Part shown: piece by piece, positions 50,991 to 60,445 of the stretch
How positions within the stretch are numbered: the stretch's first letter is position 1
Layout: every line of letters begins with the position of its first letter
NCBI GenBank assembly: GCA_031771865.1
Contig: JASISA010000023.1
Coordinates: 1,736,001-1,800,000 of the forward strand
Length of the DNA: 64,000 bases
Reading direction: 5' to 3'
DNA from: Nothophaeocryptopus gaeumannii
Lineage: Eukaryota > Ascomycota > Dothideomycetes > Mycosphaerellales > Mycosphaerellaceae
Notes under the pieces: generated by a model
Database searches by the model: none
What the model saw: the letters and a program-made list of their open reading frames with translations, nothing else
What the model was told of the DNA's origin: nothing
Translations under genes and position numbers: made by a program

Positions 50991-52757
50991 TCATTGACCC
51001 GGCCCTCTCATCGGCAAAGTCAGCTCCATGCCCTTCCGATAGCCCGTGCCGGTGTTGACTGGCAGTCCATTCATCGCCTTGCTGCGCTTAGTCGATCGCT
51101 GCGAAGTGACGTCCGCAACAGGCTCGTGCTGCACGCCATCATCACCCTCCGTCTCGCGCGCACCATGCTTCTGCGGCTTAGTCTTCGGCAACGCATCCTG
51201 GCTCTTCGAAAGCAGAGCCCGGAAGCCTCGCTCGCTCAGCTCCTTCCCATCCTCCATCTGCTTCTCAATCCTCGCAAAGTGACGTTCAGCAGCAAAAACC
51301 TGCTCATCACCCTCAGCCTTCTCAAGCGCATGCTGCAACTGAGTCATGAGCTTTGGCTTGAAAGTTGCCAATCGATCCGCATGCCGCTGAGTAGTGAGCT
51401 CTGCTGTGAGCTTGCCCAGTGCGTCTTCGTCAGAGTACTTGCAGTCCAGGCACAAGAAGACGCGCTTCTTCTCCTTCATCCAGCGCGACAGATCCGTCTT
51501 GAACAGCTCCTCCCGGTTTGGGCCTTCGTATTGGGCAGACTCGAAGTAGCCTTCCTTGACGCAGGAGGGGTGGAATGGGAGATCGCATTTACTGCAGCCG
51601 AGCATGTGCTCCTGAGAGATGGCGCCGCAAAGGCAGAAGGTATCTGCCTCTGGGACGATGTTGTATTTCTCGTCCCAGCGGTCGAGGTCGGCTGCTTTCC
51701 GCTCTTCGTGCTTGGCGGCTTCGAGCTGGGATTCGTTGAAGTAGTGGCCTGGGTGCTCGGCGACGTGGTTGTGAGATGTGGGTTTGTGGCATTCGAAGCA
51801 GAGGGAGTAGTCGGCGCAGCCGACGCAGGTCATCACAACGTCGATGATTTGCTCTTCGCAGACATCGCAGACGTCGTCGCTGAGGCGGAAAGCCAAGTCC
51901 GGCTCGAAAAGGGGCTTGACTTTGGCATCGTCCCCGTCTCTAGCGCGCTTCTTACTGGCGGTGTAGGTGCCTAGTGAGATCTTATTCACGTCGCGGTTTG
52001 CCACAGCGGTCTTACCATCCAACTTCGCCTCCGCTTCTGTCTCGAGTCGATCACCACGCATCTTGCGAGTGTGCTTGCCCCTCTGGTCAAGAACAAGTTT
52101 CCGAGTCGCGGCATCCATGTCTTCCTCGAGCTCGGCGATGGTGAGGACTCGAGACTTGTGCTGCACGGATTGCTTGGAAGCGGTCTTCATCTTGGGCTCC
52201 GGAGACACGCTCGTCTTGCGGAATAAAGCACGGCGCTTTGGATCAGGCCGCACGCCTTTCGCGCGCACCTCTGCCTGTTCGGCCTTCTCCCGGTCGCGCG
52301 CTGCATCTGCGGCGACATCGCGACCTCGAACATGGCCGAGCTCACAACGTCTACCTGCGATGCGCTTACGCCCCTTCGGCGCGACCAGGACTAGATCCGC
52401 GGCGACGCAGCTTGGGTGCAGGCACTGGAAGGGCAGATAGCCTGGCTTTTGCTCGTTCTCTCGCTTGATTCTTGGCGGCATGCAGTTGCTCCCGCAGGTT
52501 TGGATCTCGTTGGTGACGATGTCGTGACCACAAATAAGTCGATGAAAGTGCGGGCGCTCCGAGTGTGGGTATTCGAAGCATGCAGTGTAGAAGTCCCGGC
52601 CATCCGCATCTTTGGCGCGCATCGAGTTGTTGACGACGTCCGTGACGAAGAGTTCTTCTTGTGAATCTAGTGCATCCATAATATCGTAGTCCTCGTCGCG
52701 TGGCTCCTCCTTAATGACGGGCTCGTCAGAGATGATGATGGGGTTGTTGCTGTCCAT
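50991..52757 (-). CDS. ZZ-type and PHD zinc-finger protein
   Basis: Single exon, 588 residues from the ATG at 52757 (MDSNNPIIISDEPVIKEEPR). An N-terminal acidic part and a region with His/Cys patterns (HRLICGHDIVTNEIQTCG, PGYLPFQCLHPSC, about residues 70-120) are followed by a basic linker. A ZZ-type finger lies at about residues 294-337 (CDVCEEQ...CVGC...CFECH...HNH), then a PHD-like finger at about 372-402 (FCLCGAISQEHMLGCSKCDL followed by PFHPSC). C-terminal helices and a proline/threonine tail follow. ZZ and PHD modules bind protein tails, often histones; the IIISDEP...IKEEP pieces resemble SUMO-related motifs. Nuclear chromatin reader is inferred, not shown. Confidence 0.72.
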   Translation of the reverse strand: MDSNNPIIISDEPVIKEEPRDEDYDIMDALDSQEELFVTDVVNNSMRAKDADGRDFYTACFEYPHSERPHFHRLICGHDIVTNEIQTCGSNCMPPRIKRENEQKPGYLPFQCLHPSCVAADLVLVAPKGRKRIAGRRCELGHVRGRDVAADAARDREKAEQAEVRAKGVRPDPKRRALFRKTSVSPEPKMKTASKQSVQHKSRVLTIAELEEDMDAATRKLVLDQRGKHTRKMRGDRLETEAEAKLDGKTAVANRDVNKISLGTYTASKKRARDGDDAKVKPLFEPDLAFRLSDDVCDVCEEQIIDVVMTCVGCADYSLCFECHKPTSHNHVAEHPGHYFNESQLEAAKHEERKAADLDRWDEKYNIVPEADTFCLCGAISQEHMLGCSKCDLPFHPSCVKEGYFESAQYEGPNREELFKTDLSRWMKEKKRVFLCLDCKYSDEDALGKLTAELTTQRHADRLATFKPKLMTQLQHALEKAEGDEQVFAAERHFARIEKQMEDGKELSERGFRALLSKSQDALPKTKPQKHGARETEGDDGVQHEPVADVTSQRSTKRSKAMNGLPVNTGTGYRKGMELTLPMRGPGQ

Positions 52758-53681
52758 GTTGTGCAGTCGATGATTTGTTGTTGTGATAGACTCTAGGTTG
52801 TGTTCGGAGAACGGGAAGTGGCTGAAGTGTAGGTCCAAAACGCGAATCCGAAGTCGATGATTGTGAGAACCAAGAAGATCGAAAGCCGACAGACAAATGG
52901 GGAGATCTGCCGGTTGAAGCGCGGCAGTCGTGTGATGTGCGCATGGTAGCAAAATCAACTGACCAGGCCTCGACATTAAATCTGTGTCGTCGAGTGTCCA
53001 AAAACAAACCACTGTCACATGCTGTCTTCGCAGTCATTCACTTGACACCTAGCAACCCCAGATTTTGCCGCACCCTCTTTTCTCAGCCATTGCAGCCATC
53101 GGGCCGTGCCGCGCACGTGGCAGTATGGCTGAGTCGCCACCTACTGCCATCCCAGCATTCTGCAACACGACTTCCTCGTCTGCTATTGGCTTGTTGACAT
53201 GGGTATAGTTCTTCGAGGTCGATGATGATATATTGCCCTCAACGTCCTTAATCAACTTTAACTGAACTGCAGCAGTCAACCGGATCCGGCCTATTTAGCA
53301 AATCGCTTTCGTTTGCTGGGTATCGCTTGCATTTGTTGAGCTGTCAAAGAGACTACCGACCGGTACTTGGAAGTCTCAGTCGAAGTCTCAGCTGTCGTTC
53401 GGATGCTCGGTTTTGTGGAATTCAGGTTCGCTGTATCGCATGGCAGGGTCCGATCGTCACAGCCTGCTTCAGACAAGCATCGCGTGAGTTGACACAAGCT
53501 TAATCTAACCTGCGTGTCGCAGACTTGCTGCATCAGCAGCCAATCTCTTATCCAGAGGCCCCGCATGCTGTGCTTCTCGTGTTCTCTCGAGAAGGACCTA
53601 AACGCTCATCAACTTCGTCGGTTACTAAACTTCTCGTGGAGCCGGACTCTATCACAGTTGCTTGTTAGAGCATCTTGACCA
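52758..53681. promoter_or_regulatory. divergent intergenic region
   Basis: Between the ZZ/PHD gene (-) and the gene at 53682 (+). A minus 91-codon frame (53291-53566) has no family features. Confidence 0.3.
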
Positions 53682-54818
53682 ATGGCGGACAACCCCAAAA
53701 GGTCCAGTATACCGCGATTGGAGGTATACGCCTGCAGACCGGGCACCAGCTATGGAGGGAACTCGGCGCATCGTGGACCACCCAGGCGTCGCACACATCC
53801 CAAATCACCTCTATCACCGATCTCACCGCAAACGCCATCATTCGGAACACTTTCATCGATTCCGGTCTCAGCCATTCGTGAATTACCACCTCGTTCTGTT
53901 CATTCACCGGATACTCGGAGTGATAGTGGCATCTATTTAACGCCTGCGAGATCAGCATCAGCATCCCCGTCAAATTCAGCGACCAGCTCGAGATCAGGCA
54001 AGACTAGTACGCCGCAGATCCCTCAGGTCGATCATGCGCAATTACTTTCGACGCCAGCTTGCAATCGTTTTGGATACGATTCGAAGAGGCATTCATCTCG
54101 CATGCCTGCGACACCTGGTGCGCCACAACTGAAGAGGCACATCAAGCGACCAGATCCATCCCCAGTCTATCCTCCGGCATTACCAAATTTCAACTCACCG
54201 TATACCAATTCACATGTCTCGGACGCATGTATGGTGGGATCGCTAGTCCACTATCTGGCACCTTGCGGCCACAAGGTGATGACCCAGACGCCGGAGCCAT
54301 GTGCCAGTAACTGCCAGCGAGTGTACAGCGACGAAATAGCTCGATTCGCAAATCCGACCCAGACGCTCGAGAGATTCGTCTGTGCTACATGTGTGGAAGG
54401 GCACATTCGGCGGCATGTTCAATCGGCTCGGGAGGGAATCAGATCGAGGTTCGAGATCACCAAGAATTGCATGGGCGGCTTTTCACCTGGTTTTCTCGAG
54501 GGCCAGCTGCGCTATTTCGACAGAGTCTTGCAGAACGATGTACTGAAGGAGCGTGTTTCGTTCGCGCAATTGGGAAGGATGTGTCTATTGATCCCTGGAG
54601 AGCCTCCGTTCGAGCAGACGAATGATGAAGTGCCCAAATCCTTCTCGCTGCCGTGGCCGCCAAAGGAACGACCCAAGCCGCAAAGAGACAGGCCAGAGGG
54701 TGTGGTCGGCCCTGTCCTGAAGAGAAATGGCCCAATTGAACTACCTTCGGGTAAAGGTGTTTGCAGAGATGCAGAGCCGGTAGAGCCAGTCGAGCTGCCA
54801 GCATCGAATGAAGTATAA
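53682..54818 (+). CDS. hypothetical protein with Cys-containing C-terminal half
   Basis: Single exon, 378 residues. First ~180 residues are basic and Ser/Pro-rich, probably disordered. The second half has a compact block: LVHYLAPCGHKVMTQTPEPC, then ASNCQR, and FVCATCVEGHIRRHVQSARE, then GGFSPGFLEGQLRYFDRVLQ. The C-x-H / C-x3-C / C-x2-C pattern could form a zinc site. The end is proline/acid-rich. No named family recognised. Unbroken frame and clear composition support a real gene. Confidence 0.62.
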   Translation: MADNPKRSSIPRLEVYACRPGTSYGGNSAHRGPPRRRTHPKSPLSPISPQTPSFGTLSSIPVSAIRELPPRSVHSPDTRSDSGIYLTPARSASASPSNSATSSRSGKTSTPQIPQVDHAQLLSTPACNRFGYDSKRHSSRMPATPGAPQLKRHIKRPDPSPVYPPALPNFNSPYTNSHVSDACMVGSLVHYLAPCGHKVMTQTPEPCASNCQRVYSDEIARFANPTQTLERFVCATCVEGHIRRHVQSAREGIRSRFEITKNCMGGFSPGFLEGQLRYFDRVLQNDVLKERVSFAQLGRMCLLIPGEPPFEQTNDEVPKSFSLPWPPKERPKPQRDRPEGVVGPVLKRNGPIELPSGKGVCRDAEPVEPVELPASNEV

Positions 54819-55200
54819 TGAGCCGGGTAGAGTGAACCAATATGTAATGCTTAGTAGCTAATTGAAGTGAAGCCAGAAGACAATGACTTCTTCGTTTCTG
54901 CTTGTAGTTTCCGCACTTGTGAGAGCTCAGTGGACATTTCACGATCTCACGGATGTCATTACGTCGGTGTTGTCTCATCATTCAGGAGGACCAGAAAGCG
55001 CCAAGTGATCGTGTGCTCTTCAGTTGATGATGATGCCTTATGACGCACCAAGAGAGGCAAGTGGAAGAGTACCTGCAGCTGTTGATATAAGCTTGTGCTG
55101 AACAACTTACACTGCCTTTGAAAATTTCTCTTGGACACAGACTTGCCACAACAACCAGCAACAGAGCAGGAGCCCAAGATCGCAAATAGGTAAGGCCACA
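54819..55200. other. intergenic gap upstream of the following gene
   Basis: Promoter side of the plus-strand gene at 55201. No feature recognised. Confidence 0.3.
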
Positions 55201-55847
55201 ATGTCGACTCAACGCAACCCAGACGGACCATTGGCCCCCGAGGGCGGCTCAGGCGAATTTCACAGCAAAGTCGCACGCGACGAGCCTCTCTTGACCGGGG
55301 GAGTAAGTTGATGATGCTCACATATTCCCCTTCTCAAGCCTAGAAGGGTTGTGATGTGAAACTTTGACGCTAACGGCTATTCCCGTATATAGCACCAGCC
55401 AGGCAAGCTCGTCGGCAACGACGCCAAACCCGAGTTCACCGCCGAGACCCTCCCACCAGGCACCGCACCCTCAAACCAAACAACGTTTCTGAAGTCGCAC
55501 CTGTTCAAGAATATCAGAATGAGGGTGAGGGAGAGACGACGTCCGCTCAGGATACCATCCCCGGTGCGACTTCCGCTCAGGTGCATACTGGGCTGGGACA
55601 TCCGGGTTCTGGGCAGACGAGCAAAGAGCTGAGGCATGATGGTGAGGGTGGGACGAAGAACCCGGGTAAGGGGCTTGAAGGTGTTGGTGCTACGACGAGC
55701 CAGTCGACTGTGAACCCGCATGATCCGTTGCAGGCTGGTCAGAGGGCGCTTGATAAGGATGAGGCGAGGATTGGACGGAGTGATATTCCTTCTGCTGAGG
55801 AGCGACTGTCGGAGAGCGCGGAGAGTGTTGCTTCGGAGCGCGCTTGA
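55201..55847 (+). CDS. conserved fungal hydrophilic protein, frameshifted
   Basis: Exon 1 55201-55302 encodes MSTQRNPDGPLAPEGGSGEF and on to PLLTGG; intron 55303-55392 (GTAAGT...ATAG); exon 2 from 55393 (HQPGKLVGNDAKPEFTAETL). Near 55475-55490 the frame shifts by one base: a missing A in the AAACAACG run. The downstream frame then gives VQEYQNEGEGETTSAQ, HTGLGHPGSGQTSKELRHDG and an ending AEERLSESAESVASERA. The DPLQAGQRALDKDEA segment and the HTGLGHPG repeat-like motif mark a widespread but uncharacterised small fungal family with a hydrophilic, stress-protein-like composition. Single-base error is a good alternative to pseudogenisation. Confidence 0.6.
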
Positions 55848-56041
55848 GCATCCCTCGGCGTAGCTGGCACCTATCGGAAAGGTTATGTAATATGTTATGA
55901 GATATGATCAGTCTCCCGGACAGGACATGGGAGGGTCAGGAAATCATGAGCATCCACTAGTTGTGGTATCGGTATGTACTTCTACCGTGAAGCTGAGGTA
56001 GCCCAACCCATGCGTCGAAATGGGCATGTATTTCACCCATG

Positions 56042-57772
56042 CTACGTTTCTTCCTCGCTGAACCCGCTCCATTCATCATCTTCGTCCGCGCCTTTTTCAG
56101 TCTGCGGCCCACTAGGCATGGATTGCGTAACACCTGCCAGGTTTCGCTCGAAGCCAACAACGAAGAAACCCATGGTGCCGTCTTCGCCTCCTTTATCACA
56201 CCTAATGCAGCCTTCTGCTATCTCACCAGCATCCAAACTCGTTTCACCAGTATCCGTCAGCGCAACATCAACAGCATCCTTGCTCCCCCTCTTATGCCAC
56301 CTCTTCATCCCATCAACCTGCTCCTGCCTCTTCAAAATCCGCCAACCTCTCTCCTTCGCCACATCAGACAACAGCGCCTTCGCAACTACCTGCTCATTCT
56401 CTTCGACATGCACTGAGCAAGTCGAGTATGTGATGCGTGAAGCATTCGGAAACGACATGGCGTGCTCGACGATTCGAAATTGGAAGCTGGATAGGTTCTC
56501 AAGTCTTTGCTTGAGTTTTGCTTTGTCTTGATCCCCTCCTTCGGGTGCTTCTTCCACGATTGCGGTGTCGGGCTCGGGTTGAGGTTGGGATTTCTCTTGG
56601 GTCGTGCCTCGTTTGCGCTTCTTTCCTTTCGTAGCAGAGTCTAGACTGGTTGTTGATGGGAGGTGGACGGTCACAATTGCCTCGTCTCGACCGAAGATAC
56701 CACTTCCTGAACAGCTGGGGTCGAGTAGAAGCCCGTGGACGTTTGCCCATTCTGAGGCGTTGGGGTCGAGTTTGAGGAAGTTCTGCTTTTGTCTCACGTT
56801 GACGATGTCACTTGCTCCAGCGAGCTTGACCATTTTTTGCAGCGTTTGCGAACGGTCGGGATCTTTCTCGCAAGCTACGACCCTTTGAAATCTCTTCCTC
56901 TGTTCGTGTTCCTCTGTACCTGAAATTTCACCCAGTATCGCAGCCAGATGTGTGGTCTTGTTTCCCGGTGCGGCGCAAGCGTCGATGTAGCGGCCATCAG
57001 GGCTTCTCGGATCCAGCAGGTAGGCTGGGAAGCATGAAGCCTTTTCCTGCAGAATGAGCTTCCCCTGCTTGTACTCTGTAAATCTGGTAGGATCCTCAGG
57101 ACTTGAAATAGCTACGAGATTCGGGATGTGCTGATCCACGAAGACAACCCTGCTATCATGAGGAGCATGTATGATCTCTTTGAGAATTTTCACTTGCGTA
57201 TAGTTCGAGAATGGGCCGTATTTCAACTCTCCATCTAGTGAAGTCTTGACCGTATTGATCCGGATCCATCGTGGATGGCGAGCTCGGGGCTCTCCATTTG
57301 AATCTGATTGCTGGCCACTGGCGGCCTTTGAGTTGATCTCACTGCGAAGATCGTCCAGCGTTTTAAATCCACGTCTTAGTCTTGCTTTCGTCAGTTCAGC
57401 GGATAGGCGAGCTTTGTGCCTGCTGACAGATGCATTGAGGCCATGTGAAGCGGGCAGGGCAATACCCTTCTTGGCAAGGAAGAGATCGTGGATCAAGAGA
57501 ATGGCCAGAGTAGGTGTGAGCTGTCACAGAAGTCAGCAGTGACATGAAAACATACCACAAACGCTATTTACAGCCATCTCAACCTTGAGTACGCCGCTCT
57601 TCTCGACGACTTCTGAAAGAATGTCGCTCCATTTTGCAGTTTCTGTAGTAAGAGCGAAGAGTGCTTTCGGATCGCTCTTCCAAGACTTCTTCCCAAAGAC
57701 GAGAGACTTCAATGAGCCGCTCTCCTTCTGTGCCTTCTTGAGTATTTCTGCCGCCTCGTGATAGAGGGACAT
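56042..57772 (-). CDS. RCM1: NSUN5/Rcm1-like rRNA cytosine-C5 methyltransferase
   Basis: SAM-dependent m5C methyltransferase of the Nop2/Sun family, probably acting on 25S rRNA in the nucleolus. Exon 1 57572-57772, intron 57521-57571 (51 bases), exon 2 56042-57520; 559 residues. The donor could instead be 57563-57562 (GTTTGT), also in phase. Motif I DACAAPGNKTTHLAA is near residue 247, the helper cysteine in LLDPSCSGSG near 332, and the catalytic TYSTCSVHVEENE near 430; both cysteines are present. A basic, low-complexity insert (TKGKKRKRGTTQEKSQPQ) sits between, and the end is acidic. The early VFGKKSWKSDPKALFALTTE matches the family's N-terminal region. Confidence 0.85.
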
Positions 57773-58043
57773 GTCTGTGTCGTGAACGGCTGTCAATTGC
57801 CGTGAGAGAGGAAACTTTCGTGCACTTGTGGGATGTCGTACGCCGTACAAGTATAAGCTTAAATTAAGGTTTCATAGCCTTGCTGCCTCGCGTGGCATCT
57901 TAGTCAAATTTCACATGCTTTGAACGTTTTCATACTGTGTGTATCTACAATCTTCTGTTCTGCTAGCGTAGCAAAGTGGTGAACAGCGCCTGAGCGGCCC
58001 AAATCTCCAGCGGACGATAGCGCAACCTCGGCCCTGCTTTATC
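57773..58043. other. gap upstream of RCM1
   Basis: 271 bases between the RCM1 start and the 3' end of the THI5-like gene. Nothing recognised. Confidence 0.3.
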
Positions 58044-58955
58044 TCAGGGAATGAACTCATTGGTGAAGACATCCGCTTCCTTGACCTCATGAGGTCCTGT
58101 GAGCAATTTATGATCCTTCAACCAAGAAAGCCAAGCAGTCCACTTCTCCGGCTCCATGTAGCCAGGCCGATAGCCATTGCCATAGAAGTGATTGATGTAG
58201 CTCTGACTCCTGTGAAGAAAGTCCCGAGATCGCTCGGGCGTAACTAGAGTGGTCAACATGTCCGCAGCGTGGTGAGGATGGGTCATGGCGTGCTCGTAGC
58301 CTTCCCTCGTGGCCTCCACGAACGGCTTCATGACGTCGTTCGGTAAGCTTTTGGCGGTGTTTCGTGCTATCACGGGCGAGTAGCCATAGGGAATACCGAA
58401 GTCTTCCAGCTTGAAGTTCTTCGTCTGTACTCCGTCAAGCTCTGCTTCGACTCCCTCCCATGGCAGGAATATCCAGGTGGCGTCCACTCGCCCTGCTTTG
58501 ACGGCTTCAAACATGCTGAGCTTGCCCTCTGACCTTTCAATATGCACACTTTGTCCGTCTCCACCATCGTTCTTGATCATAGCCTGCACAATCGCATCTT
58601 CATATCGAGCGTTGTAGCTACCATACCTCTTTCCCTGTCCCAACTCTTTCATGCTGTTTAGTTTCGTGCCTGTGATAGCCGACGCATCTTTCTGCAGGAT
58701 GGCATATATGGCTTGAAGTCGCATCTTGCCAGACTCGTTGTAGGCTATGCAGGACTCCGAAGGACATATTGCCAGGTCGACTTCGCCATTCTCTAATCGT
58801 TTCGCTGGGGTTTTGCTGTATTCTGCGTCGGGAGGCAGAAGCTCCACCTCAATGCCATGTTGCTCGTACAGCCCATTCTCCTTCGCGAGGTAGAGGCCGC
58901 TGTGGATGGTGTTTGGCGTCCAGTCGAGGGCTATGCGGATGGTTGTGGAAGCCAT
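58044..58955 (-). CDS. THI5/SsuA-like pyrimidine-binding fold protein
   Basis: Single exon, 303 residues from the ATG at 58955 (MASTTIRIALDWTPNTIHSG). Resembles the NMT1/THI5 family by DWTPNT and LYLAKENGLYEQHGIEVELL, the usual first lobe of a periplasmic-binding fold, and by DLAICPSESCIAYNES. Budding-yeast Thi5 has a His and a CCCFC motif needed for single-turnover thiamine-pyrimidine synthesis; I see no CCCFC here, so this protein is probably not a classic Thi5 and may bind or process another heterocycle. No signal peptide, cytosolic. Thiamine-riboswitch sequence was looked for upstream and not recognised. Confidence 0.78.
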   Translation of the reverse strand: MASTTIRIALDWTPNTIHSGLYLAKENGLYEQHGIEVELLPPDAEYSKTPAKRLENGEVDLAICPSESCIAYNESGKMRLQAIYAILQKDASAITGTKLNSMKELGQGKRYGSYNARYEDAIVQAMIKNDGGDGQSVHIERSEGKLSMFEAVKAGRVDATWIFLPWEGVEAELDGVQTKNFKLEDFGIPYGYSPVIARNTAKSLPNDVMKPFVEATREGYEHAMTHPHHAADMLTTLVTPERSRDFLHRSQSYINHFYGNGYRPGYMEPEKWTAWLSWLKDHKLLTGPHEVKEADVFTNEFIP

Positions 58956-59730
58956 AATCAATATTCGAATCTTGGTCTACAGAAGTCAACAACGACAGAG
59001 ACCTTCCTTACCTGGTGGTTCCAACAGCTCGAGATTGACTTTCTCCCCGAGTCCTGTGGGGCATGCAGCTCTTCGACGCCTTCGACGTCAACTACTTAAT
59101 CGCACTCTGTTCCTGCGTTCGGTGTCCGCCAATACCCAAACAACTTGTCCGTGCATCCCTCACGAGGCAGAAGTTGCTCGAGAGCACTGGACACGCGAGG
59201 ACAATCCTCGAAAGAAGACTGCACCTATGAGATCGAGGATGCTGTCCGATTCATTCGCGACGCGTTTCTCAGCTGAAGCGCTCTTCTATTGGAAGTGTTC
59301 TGCCTGGTAGCAAAAAGCTGATGCATTCACGTTGTGGATGTAAGGATGAGACCTCGGACTGGGGCTCAAGGCTGCATGCGCTGCCAAGCCTCTCCTGAAT
59401 ACCCTCCTGCCCAAGCAAGGTGTAGAAGCTAACGACTTCACCAACATCACCTGCAAAACGGTAGACTGGTCCGACGATCTCGTCCTTTGCAGGCACCAAG
59501 AACGCGAAGGAAGCGGCTTCGTCTGCGATGCCGGCTCCGTTGAATGATTTTCAGATCAAAACGCGTGCTTCTGTCTCACAGACACGCGTTCCTTAGGCTG
59601 ACACTTTTTGCGCAGAGCACAAAAGAGCGTCAGTACAGCTAATCTACGTGCCAACAGACCCGTGTGACATCTCCAACAACTCTTCATACCAGGCGCAGCG
59701 CGTAGCATACCCAAAGCAAGTTTCACCAAG
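58956..59730. other. divergent gap with a possible gene remnant
   Basis: A minus stretch open from 59550 to 59269 without a start codon contains protein-like sequence (SFNGAGIADEAASFAFLVPA, then KDEIVGPVYRFAGDVGEVVS). It may be a fragment of an old gene. The rest is promoter sequence for the neighbours. Confidence 0.3.
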
Positions 59731-60384
59731 ATGAGCACCATCAATGTCAAAGTCTACACGGACACTATCTGCCCATGGTGCTACATTGGCCACAAGTCAC
59801 TGGAAAAGGCCATCGAACTATATCAGAGGACATATCCCGGCGGATCACAGGACAAGTTCCAATTCACCTACATGCCGTACTACCTGGATAAAGGGGCTCC
59901 GACCAAAGCTATCCCATGGGAAGAACGTGTAGCCCAGAAGAACGGCGCAGACAAAGTCAACGCCATCCGCACACGTCTTCAACGCGTCGGACGTGCCAAC
60001 GGGATCGAGTTCAGCTTCAACAACAGAATCGGAAATACCCGAGACTCCCACAGACTACTCCAACACACGCTCAACACGAACGGTCATGATGCCCAAAAGG
60101 AGCTCCTGGAGTGTATCTACCACCTTCACTTCGAACAGGACGCCGACATCACGTCTCGAGCAATGCTGAGCGAGGCAGCAAAAGCGACAGGTCTGGCAGA
60201 GGATGAGGTGTCTGCGTTCTTGGAGTCGGAGAAGCTGGCTGTAGAGGTTGATAAGATGGCGGCAAAGGCCAGGAGCGATGGCATCTACTCGGTTCCCACG
60301 ATCTTCATCAATGGCAAGAAGGTCAAGACTGAGGGCGCTGCTGATCCCTCGGAGTTTCTGGAGGCCATTATCTCGTCGAAGTAA
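59731..60384 (+). CDS. DsbA/FrnE-family thiol oxidoreductase
   Basis: Single exon, 217 residues. FrnE-type DSBA-like thioredoxin-fold protein. Active site C14-P-W-C17 in YTDTICPWCYIG. An inserted helical domain holds GRANGIEFSFNN followed by DSHRLLQHTL, usual for FrnE. The cis-Pro is in DGIYSVPTIFINGKK, near the C-terminus. No signal peptide, so cytosolic. Both catalytic cysteines and the Pro are present, suggesting activity as a disulfide exchanger or glutathione-linked enzyme; substrate unknown. 61 bases from the convergent FAD-oxidase gene. Confidence 0.88.
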   Translation: MSTINVKVYTDTICPWCYIGHKSLEKAIELYQRTYPGGSQDKFQFTYMPYYLDKGAPTKAIPWEERVAQKNGADKVNAIRTRLQRVGRANGIEFSFNNRIGNTRDSHRLLQHTLNTNGHDAQKELLECIYHLHFEQDADITSRAMLSEAAKATGLAEDEVSAFLESEKLAVEVDKMAAKARSDGIYSVPTIFINGKKVKTEGAADPSEFLEAIISSK

Positions 60385-60445
60385 AGGGTCAATGAAGATT
60401 CAACAGGGACACGTTTTGAGTCCTGCAGCAATGCGATATCCTCCG

